A stretch of DNA of 33,886 nt from Tubiluchus corallicola (taxonomy: Eukaryota > Priapulida > Priapulimorpha > Priapulimorphida > Tubiluchidae), in the NCBI GenBank assembly GCA_030141605.1, contig JAQGDQ010000756.1, positions 67,484 to 101,369 of the forward strand, in the 5' to 3' direction. Of this stretch, positions 32,501 to 33,886 are shown piece after piece; the first letter of the stretch is position 1, and every line of letters starts with the position of its first letter. The notes beneath the pieces are model-generated. The model was not told the origin of the DNA. It was given only the letters and a program-made list of their open reading frames with translations, and did not search any database. The translations under genes were made by a program, and so were the position numbers.

Positions 32501-33512
32501 GTATTTTAAATCCCACTACTTACCCACTTACTAACCTATCTACCTATTGCCTAGCTAATGCCTACTGCACCCACCTACCTAATTAACTACCTACCTGCCT
32601 CTCTGTCTACCTTCCTACCTACCTACCTTCCTACCTACCTACCTTCCTACCTACCTACCAACCTACCTGCCTGCCTGCCTGCCTGCCTGCCTGCTTGCCT
32701 ACCTACCTACCTACCTACCTTCCTACCTACCTACCTACCTTCCTACCTACCTACCTTCCTACCTACCTACCTACCTACCTACCTACCTACCTTCCTACCT
32801 TCCTACCTACCTACCTACCTACCTACCTACATACCTACCTACCTACTTACCTACCAACCTACCTACCTACCTACCTACCTACCTACCTACCTACCTACCT
32901 ACCTACCTGCCTGGGTCTGTGAGTGGTGCCTCCTTGGTCTGTGCTCATAGTAACAAACTTTTTAAAAACGGTTAAAAGGTCCAGATCTCACTAATCATTT
33001 ATCTGTGTAAGTTGCGTTTGCAGTTTTTACTTTTAACACTAATCTGTTAACTAGTCATTTTTATCTGTAAATTTTATTCTGTGCTATAAATTTTATACTT
33101 TCTCTTAAATATTTTTTATTTTAATATTTTTGTTTTAAATAAAAATTACGTATCAAATATTAATATAAAAATAGAATCATACGCTGTCAAGCAGTTCCAC
33201 ATTCGAATGTTTCTCTTGATTATTCTAACAAAATTGTAAATAATAATAACATCAGAACATTCAGTCTCATTTTCCCTTGTTCTCTTTCTCCTTTTTAAAG
33301 AAACTCTTTTTTCAGACAACAGGTGGCCCCGTTGTGCTGCTGTTAGGGAGATATCCAGAACTAAGAACAGCTATACAGGAATATGCGAAAGGAAAGATGT
33401 TTCCTACACGCGAGCGCAGTGGCACCTGGTGTGGACAGGCACAAACTAGCCAGCTGAATAACCTGCCTTCGTATCCGTCAGACATGGACGCGCACAGCGA
33501 CACCTGTCTGAG
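9349..33512 (+). CDS. Split gene for a tandem-PDZ scaffold protein (PATJ/MPDZ-like), eight exons, incomplete at 3' end
   Basis: Joining 9349-9424, 21078-21178, 23061-23144, 24108-24234, 26219-26297, 29336-29366, 31798-31911 and 33316-33512 gives an open frame of 269 codons plus 2 nt. Every intron is GT-AG and every split codon resolves. Rough residues: 1-25 acidic Ser/Asp-rich; PDZ-A about 36-122 (carboxylate loop LGIS 47-50, [11 protein letters not shown] 76-86, alpha-B1 His 98); linker 123-133; PDZ-B about 134-216 (LGIS 148-151, [10 protein letters not shown] 179-188, alpha-B1 Gln 196); tail from 217. PDZ domains bind C-terminal peptides; multi-PDZ scaffolds of this kind organise junction and polarity complexes at the cell cortex. 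The spacing of the pair, the acidic post-PDZ-A linker and the H/Q alpha-B1 pair resemble the last PDZ domains of PATJ and MPDZ. That assignment is from memory and inference; other multi-PDZ scaffolds remain possible. The last exon ends in phase 2 with a donor, so the gene continues to the right. Confidence 0.8.
9425..10735. other. Intron 1, proximal part
   Basis: AT-rich intron sequence. A segment at 9858-10040 (start AAGGACAAGAAAAGG; TTGTTTTCATTTTAAAT near 9975) recurs diverged at 25253-25440, so it is a dispersed repeat (family Q). A GC-rich patch at about 10410-10480 (GATGGGGCCTCAAACG, then GGGCCTCGCCTACGCTG) could be a transposon end, but no partner end was found. A 66-codon frame at 10025-10225 lies next to the family Q block and is not called. 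Confidence 0.5.
10736..10936. repeat. 48-bp minisatellite, 4 copies plus a partial
   Basis: The unit is ATGCAGTGCAACTCAATGCA, then CCACAGCATAAAAAAACAAC, then GTCGTGCA. Copies start at 10736, 10782, 10830 and 10878, with a partial copy at 10923. Length differences (46, 48, 48, 45) come from the A-run. Overlapping open frames on both strands are repeat artefacts. Confidence 0.93.
10937..11352. other. Intron 1 spacer, no feature identified
   Basis: Unique sequence. The last ~25 bp (from about 11327) may be the outer tip of the palindromic element that starts at 11800, cut off by the hAT-like insertion between them. Confidence 0.4.
11353..11791. mobile_element. hAT-like MITE, 439 bp, with perfect 13-bp ends
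   Basis: The ends are TAGGGGTGAGCAT (11353-11365) and ATGCTCACCCCTA (11779-11791), exact inverted complements. The flanks are TTGATTAC (11345-11352) and TTGATTAG (11792-11799), an 8-bp target duplication with one mismatch; shifting the frame by one gives a perfect ATTGATTA pair. Inside, at about 11390-11485, a 31-bp unit (GAATTCGAATCGAACCGAAT, then TTGTGACTTTC) repeats three times. No transposase is present; minus-strand frames follow the internal repeat. Confidence 0.87.
11800..12640. mobile_element. Long palindromic (foldback-type) element, arms about 420 bp
   Basis: Arms are inverted about a centre near 12229. Matching pairs are 11854-11866 with 12593-12605 (CTTGCCTATAAAA), 11939-11974 with 12484-12520 (start GCTTACGTCACAAA) and 12084-12099 with 12359-12374 (ATGCTTATCACGGTAC). 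Paired coordinates sum to 24458-24459 in all three, so the arms have almost no indels over about 750 bp. There is no coding frame. It looks like a long-TIR MITE or foldback element and could form a very large hairpin. Confidence 0.88.
12641..13458. other. Intron 1 spacer with repeat fragments
   Basis: A motif near 12632-12665 (TTAAAATGAGATTGAATC, then AATCGTCC) recurs directly at about 12920-12965. Blocks 12763-12783 and 12811-12831 are 21-bp exact inverted matches to the inside of the hAT-like element at 4974-5582, so a fragment of a related element lies here. No gene is seen. Confidence 0.6.
13459..15030. repeat. 28-bp minisatellite, about 56 copies, with an 11-unit higher-order repeat
   Basis: The unit is GTAATGGCTTCATTGAGTCA followed by TGGTAGTC. 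Rare variants recur 308 bp apart (11 units): CATGGTGGTCG near 14263 and 14571, and GATTCACGGTAGCCGTAGTG near 14424 and 14732. The GAGTCATGGTAGTC half contains TGAGTCA, an AP-1-type heptamer, in most units. Confidence 0.96.
15080..15690 (+). repeat. Dispersed repeat family P, copy B
   Basis: Contains the full ordered block set without internal insertion: ATCAAAACAATCTGCTCTTT, GAATTATTACCACACAAACA, TTCGCTAGTTAGACGGGCAC, the anchor CACGTGCAACACGCTCGTGG (15472-15491), and the tail ATGAAAAATCATCCTGTCTT. It is the best reference for the empty site of the 482-bp insertion in copy C. It starts about 50 bp after the 28-bp array. Confidence 0.87.
15691..15940. other. Short spacer
   Basis: AT-rich, with (TTAA)n near 15728-15745. 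No feature supported. Confidence 0.4.
15941..16514. repeat. 0.57-kb polypurine (G/A) tract
   Basis: Almost entirely G and A on the + strand, built from loosely repeated GAGGAGGAGAA, CGATGAAGAGGAG and ACGAGGAAGAAGAGG blocks with sparse C and T. Frames on both strands are open (Glu-rich on +, Ser/Pro-rich on -) because of composition. Mirror-symmetric purine tracts of this kind can form triplex (H-DNA) structures; that is known of such sequences, not shown here. Confidence 0.92.
16515..16865. repeat. Degenerate left edge of the pyrimidine-rich array
   Basis: Scattered decayed monomers (ATCTGGCTTCCTGTAGCC, TCATCCTGGTTTCTTGTCG, AATCAGCCTGTCTTCTTATA) spaced irregularly lead into the regular array at 16866. 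Confidence 0.65.
16866..18513. repeat. Pyrimidine-rich minisatellite, 20-21-bp units, about 80 copies
   Basis: The unit is CCCCAGCCTGCCTTCCTGTA, with 4 or 5 C's giving 20 or 21 bp and variants CCTGG, TATA, TTTA and CATCC. No plus-strand frame of the unit contains a stop, so all three frames are open for hundreds of codons, the longest 16724-18655 (643 codons). The changing C count shifts the frame within each ORF, mixing [14 protein letters not shown] and PACLPVP phases, which argues against selection for a protein. Confidence 0.95.
18559..19818. repeat. 91-bp minisatellite, about 14 copies, with 182-bp dimer structure
   Basis: Copies start with AACTAAACCCTCAACCTCCC at 18559, 18650 and every 91 bp to about 19742; the last is slightly short. 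Between about 18920 and 19500 two types alternate (CCGCACACTCC with ACACAACC, and CCTCACGCTCC with ACTCAACC), giving a 182-bp dimer. Each unit contains stops in the main plus-strand frame. Confidence 0.95.
19819..20330. other. Intron 1 spacer with a short (CTG)n run
   Basis: Unique sequence apart from a CTG run of about seven repeats near 19990-20012. A 97-codon frame at 19896-20189 containing the poly-Cys stretch is not supported as an exon. Confidence 0.5.
20331..20890. repeat. Imperfect tetranucleotide tract (TTCA/TTCG/TTGA)n
   Basis: About 0.55 kb of TTCATTCATTCG-type repeats with an inner TGAT run (about 20507-20550). Highly interrupted, hence probably old. It lies about 190 bp upstream of exon 2. 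Confidence 0.93.
21078..21178 (+). CDS. Exon 2: start of PDZ-A (carboxylate-binding loop)
   Basis: The acceptor is TTTACAG|GT and the donor is CTG|GTAAGA. The exon is 101 nt, entering in phase 1 and leaving in phase 0. It encodes [17 protein letters not shown] and then [16 protein letters not shown]. This covers strand beta-A and the LGIS version of the PDZ GLGF loop, followed by the GGSDT segment typical of PATJ/MPDZ-class and related PDZ domains. The frame stays open past the donor for 29 more codons, but PDZ homology stops exactly at the donor and resumes at 23061. An array of 42-bp repeats begins only about 75 bp after this donor. The ATG at 21080 could serve as an alternative start if exon 1 is not used. 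Confidence 0.88.
21255..22620. repeat. 42-bp minisatellite in intron 2, about 32 copies
   Basis: The unit is CTTCCGGTGTCTGGCATCTG, then GATTCCAGTGTCCAGCGTCT, then AG. As 42 is a multiple of three and the unit lacks stops in several frames, long frames open on both strands (520, 458 and 304 codons). The two halves align at 15 of 21 positions, so the unit is a diverged dimer of a 21-mer. Monomers are degenerate at the right edge (22540-22620). It starts about 75 bp after the exon 2 donor. Confidence 0.95.
22714..23005. repeat. 146-bp tandem duplication in intron 2
   Basis: 22714-22859 and 22860-23005 are near-identical direct copies (both start GATTTTCTCGCTTGC) differing at a few bases (CTGACG/CAGATG, ACTG/ACCG, ACACATT/ACGCATT). 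CGATTGTCAATA flanks the pair on both sides. It ends about 55 bp before exon 3. Confidence 0.92.
23061..23144 (+). CDS. Exon 3: core of PDZ-A
   Basis: This 84-nt, phase 0-0 exon sits between TTGTTTTAG and TCT|GTGAGT. It encodes [20 protein letters not shown] and then RRGDQILS. That is the classic middle of a PDZ domain: beta-C/beta-D, the EDGAA...DGRL turn, and the GDQIL motif before beta-E. Joining exon 2 (ending SDTYL) to this exon restores normal PDZ spacing with no gap. It ends just before the VN(D/G) that opens exon 4, a common splice position in PDZ genes. Confidence is high because homology, phase and both splice sites agree. Confidence 0.92.
23271..23879. repeat. GGT/GCA-type trinucleotide tract in intron 3
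   Basis: About 0.6 kb of irregular GGTGGTGGC, AGCAGTGGT and GGCATGGCGG blocks. Low-complexity frames (Gly/Val-rich on +, Thr/Ala/His-rich on -) are open over most of it. It lies between PDZ-A exons 3 and 4, and PDZ homology is continuous across the join that removes it, so it is intronic. Confidence 0.92.
24108..24234 (+). CDS. Exon 4: end of PDZ-A and linker
   Basis: The acceptor is GATTACAG and the donor is GAAG|GTAAAA; the exon is 127 nt, phase 0 in and phase 1 out. It encodes [20 protein letters not shown] and then [25 protein letters not shown] closes beta-[11 protein letters not shown] is helix alpha-B and IRLTILRE is beta-F. The first helix residue, His 98 of the joined protein, is the class I PDZ determinant that pairs with Ser/Thr at ligand position -2, so PDZ-A should favour class I C-termini. 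The remaining residues form a short linker to PDZ-B. The frame stays open past the donor into intron sequence without homology. Confidence 0.9.
24395..24840 (+). repeat. Dispersed repeat: family P tail plus module M2, intron 4
   Basis: Starts with the GTTCGTTTGTGATGTCGTCA block of family P, runs through GAAAAATCGTCCTGTCTTCC, and continues into M2 (CATCCCAAAGAATGCCCATA, then GCCATCCCAGTGTGCACC). Near its end the GTGTGCATCACTGATTCACC block is present three times in tandem. Confidence 0.85.
24841..25252. other. AT-rich intron 4 sequence
   Basis: A-rich stretch around 24885-24960 and mixed AT sequence after it. No gene or clear repeat unit. A segment near 25172-25235 resembles 25735-25800 of the following repeat copy. 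Confidence 0.45.
25253..25930 (+). repeat. Dispersed repeats: family Q then module M2, intron 4
   Basis: 25253-25440 matches 9858-10040 (AAAGGGAAGAAAAAGAGG, then TTGTTTGTTTTCATTTTAAA). From about 25465 a second M2 copy follows (GTCCCAAAAAACTTTCCATA) and extends through the downstream part seen in copy C (GAGTGCTCTGATTATTTTTT, GCGGGAGTTTAAATTTACAT). No coding content. Confidence 0.82.
25931..26218. other. AT-rich end of intron 4
   Basis: AAATTTAT-type low-complexity sequence (25985-26060) and a polypyrimidine tract leading into exon 5. Nothing else seen. Confidence 0.5.
26219..26297 (+). CDS. Exon 5: start of PDZ-B
   Basis: A long polypyrimidine tract ending TTTTTTAG precedes the exon, and AGAAA|GTAAGT follows. 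It is 79 nt, entering in phase 1 (G|AA = Glu) and leaving in phase 2. It encodes [20 protein letters not shown] and then ISLLGRK. The FVTIEV strand followed by LGISLLG is beta-A and the carboxylate loop of a second PDZ. The linker from PDZ-A is only about ten residues, consistent with a tightly coupled supramodule. It is too short to be an obvious gene on its own but is convincing when joined to its neighbours. Confidence 0.87.
26298..27647. other. Intron 5, proximal part: no feature identified
   Basis: Unique AT-rich intron. A 68-codon minus-strand frame (26350-26556) has no recognisable domain and is not called. I see no repeat array or transposon ends here. Confidence 0.5.
27648..28274 (+). 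repeat. 96-bp tandem repeat with continuous open frame, 6.5 copies
   Basis: Copies start at 27648 and every 96 bp to 28224 with no indels; the CTGGCAGTGATGCGCTGAAG block marks each one. As 96 is 32 codons, the + frame stays open from about 27620 to 28301. A peptide read from 27702 has 32-residue repeats (core [20 protein letters not shown]). Differences between copies are both silent and replacing, so there is no clear sign of protein selection. It lies in intron 5 between two halves of PDZ-B, so it is not part of the PDZ protein. I treat it as a minisatellite, with a small possibility of an independent or alternative exon. Confidence 0.85.
28275..29335. other. Intron 5, distal part: no feature identified
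   Basis: AT-rich unique sequence. No array, open frame or transposon end that I can support. Confidence 0.5.
29336..29366 (+). CDS. Exon 6: 31-nt micro-exon, beta-B/beta-C of PDZ-B
   Basis: The flanks are ATTTTCAG and GTG|GTGAGT. The 31 nt enter in phase 2 (AA|A = Lys) and leave in phase 0, encoding [10 protein letters not shown] after the split Lys. GRGVFVTWV matches the glycine turn and beta-C of PDZ domains (x-GVFV-x). The micro-exon is needed: joining exon 5 directly to exon 7 would delete the strand and break the frame. PDZ-B is about one residue shorter here than a typical PATJ/MPDZ C-terminal PDZ. An alternative donor two bases upstream (GG|GTGGTG) would break the frame, so the GTGAGT donor is preferred. 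Confidence 0.8.
29395..31010 (+). repeat. Dispersed repeat family P plus M2, copy C (most complete), interrupted
   Basis: Begins with AAAGCAAAATTGGACCCAAT and GTCAAAACAATCTACT, is interrupted at 29446-29927, resumes with CTACTCTTTAAAATACTG, and carries the anchor CACGTGCAACACGCTCGTGG at 30295-30314. It then runs into M2 (about 30500-30740) and a downstream part. There, a GGGAGTTTAA...CGCAATCCCTGCA segment is duplicated (about 30838-30903 and 30916-30990). Without the insertion the copy is about 1.13 kb. No transposase or other coding frame is seen. Confidence 0.85.
29446..29927. mobile_element. 482-bp insertion with short terminal inverted repeats
   Basis: The ends are TGTGGAAGTT and GACTTTCACA (reverse complement TGTGAAAGTC, 8 of 10 match), flanked by a CTACT duplication (29441-29445 and 29928-29932). 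Copies B and D show the uninterrupted site. Inside are a hairpin (29546-29569: 10-bp arms TCCAGTGAAT, 4-bp loop) and a (CTCATT/CTCACT)n stretch between TGTTCAGTGCAG repeats. It has no coding capacity. The superfamily is uncertain. Confidence 0.75.
31080..31560. repeat. Simple GAAT/GAATAT-rich tract in intron 6
   Basis: Includes GAGTGAATGAATGAGCGAAT near 31110 and a GAATATGAATATGATTACGA type hexamer run at about 31374-31425. A-rich throughout; the minus-strand Phe-rich frame is a composition artefact. Confidence 0.8.
31798..31911 (+). CDS. Exon 7: core of PDZ-B
   Basis: The acceptor is TGTTTTAG and the donor is AAG|GTGACA, which is weaker than the others. The exon is 114 nt, phase 0-0. It encodes [20 protein letters not shown], then [33 protein letters not shown] is the conserved GD-x-IL-x-(I/V)NG core, and [10 protein letters not shown] is helix alpha-B. 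The alpha-B1 position is Gln (196), not His, so this domain should not be a standard class I binder; Gln is also what I recall in the last PDZ of PATJ and MPDZ. The usual small Gly/Ala-rich turn is replaced by PESPSGRSN, a divergent loop. Confidence 0.9.
32311..32572. repeat. 66-bp tandem repeat, 4 copies, intron 7
   Basis: Units start AATCCCACTAC or AATTCCACTAC at 32311, 32377, 32443 and 32509 and contain CTACCTATTGCCTAGCTAGT. The unit is 22 codons, so a 97-codon frame appears. Its CTAC/TTAC-rich content grades into the tetranucleotide tract that follows. Confidence 0.93.
32573..32911. repeat. (ACCT)n microsatellite, about 340 bp
   Basis: Long CTACCTACCTTCCTACC runs with a (CCTG)n block near 32667-32692 and a pure ACCT run at the right end. 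Confidence 0.96.
32912..33315. other. End of intron 7
   Basis: AT-rich sequence leading to the TTTTTTCAG acceptor of exon 8. No other feature. Confidence 0.5.
33316..33512 (+). CDS. Exon 8: end of PDZ-B and C-terminal extension
   Basis: The acceptor is TTTTTTCAG and the donor is CTGAG|GTGAGA; the exon is 197 nt, phase 0 in and phase 2 out. [16 protein letters not shown] finishes PDZ-B (VVLLLGR is beta-F) and is followed by a basic/polar tail: [20 protein letters not shown], then [20 protein letters not shown] and [10 protein letters not shown]. No further domain is visible in the tail, which looks like an inter-domain or C-terminal disordered region. The protein is not finished here because the exon ends in a good donor, and the rest of the window (33513-33886) is intron. 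Confidence 0.88.
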
Positions 33513-33886
33513 GTGAGAATAGAATAAAGTCACTTTTTAAACTTACTTCCAGGAACAGTAGAAACTACTATATGATGTGATGGCCATGTTTGAATTATCA
33601 AGCAATGTAGTCAGGTATCAGACCTGTAATTATTCCTCCATTAAGCGAGATTCTGGCTCCATTTGCTATTGCAGCTTTGCCCACAAAAATGTGTAACACG
33701 TTTATAGTTCAGTCAATAATTATAGTCAGTTTAGAAGTCTGCTTCTCAGGTCTGCTACACCTGCAAAGAACAACAATCAGTCTTTTGAAGATGGTGTGAT
33801 CACAATCATTGTCATCCTTTGTTATCATCATCATCATCATCGTCATCATCATTATCATCACCATCAGCATCATCTTTGTCATCAGT
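33513..33886. other. Start of the next intron, ending in an (ATC)n tract
   Basis: Non-coding after the exon 8 donor. From about 33807 to the window end an imperfect CAT/ATC trinucleotide tract (TCATCATCATCATCATCG) begins and continues off the edge. Confidence 0.75.

Noticed and set aside
32558-32950. 130-codon Pro/Thr/Tyr/Leu-rich frame
   Set aside because: Translation of an (ACCT)n microsatellite.

Overview
The window looks like nuclear genomic DNA from an animal, probably an invertebrate. It is AT-rich, non-coding and full of repeats. The only convincing gene is split into short exons by GT-AG introns of about 1 to 12 kb. I see no prokaryotic operon structure, no rRNA or tRNA gene and no CRISPR array. 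The species cannot be named from what I see.

Gene content: eight exons on the + strand (9349-9424, 21078-21178, 23061-23144, 24108-24234, 26219-26297, 29336-29366, 31798-31911, 33316-33512) join with no phase conflict into one 809-nt reading frame (269 codons plus 2 nt). It encodes two complete PDZ domains in tandem after a short acidic Ser/Asp-rich segment, and continues past the right edge. The domain pair, its short linker, and the alpha-B1 residues (His in the first PDZ, Gln in the second) resemble the C-terminal PDZ pairs of the PATJ/MPDZ (INADL/MUPP1) polarity scaffolds. Orthology is an inference. Exon 1 is the least certain. About 150-230 bp upstream of it lie a perfect RFX X-box-like palindrome and a perfect DR-1 nuclear-receptor half-site pair, so a promoter or enhancer may be there.

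Layout: 1-2996 is a 38-bp minisatellite that runs in from the left. 3.1-9.3 kb holds dispersed-repeat copies in inverted orientation, two hAT-like non-autonomous elements with 8-bp target duplications (4974-5582 and 7191-8395), a ~49-bp array, and a 29-bp array nested inside the second hAT element. Intron 1 (9425-21077) holds a 48-bp array, a third hAT-like element (11353-11791) near the edge of a ~0.8-kb near-perfect palindrome (11800-12640), a 28-bp array, a 0.57-kb polypurine tract, ~21-bp and 91-bp arrays, and a long tetranucleotide tract. Later introns hold a 42-bp array, a GGT/GCA-type tract, a 96-bp array, a 66-bp array, an ACCT tract and several dispersed-repeat copies, one carrying a 482-bp insertion.

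Tandem and simple-sequence arrays cover roughly 40 percent of the window (my sum of the listed intervals). Nearly all long open frames, including a 643-codon one, come from array units that lack stop codons, not from genes. The most interesting structure is how the arrays seem to arise: one grew inside a hAT element, the 91-bp array looks like an amplified set of degenerate ~21-bp monomers from its neighbour, and the 42-bp unit looks like a diverged 21-bp dimer.
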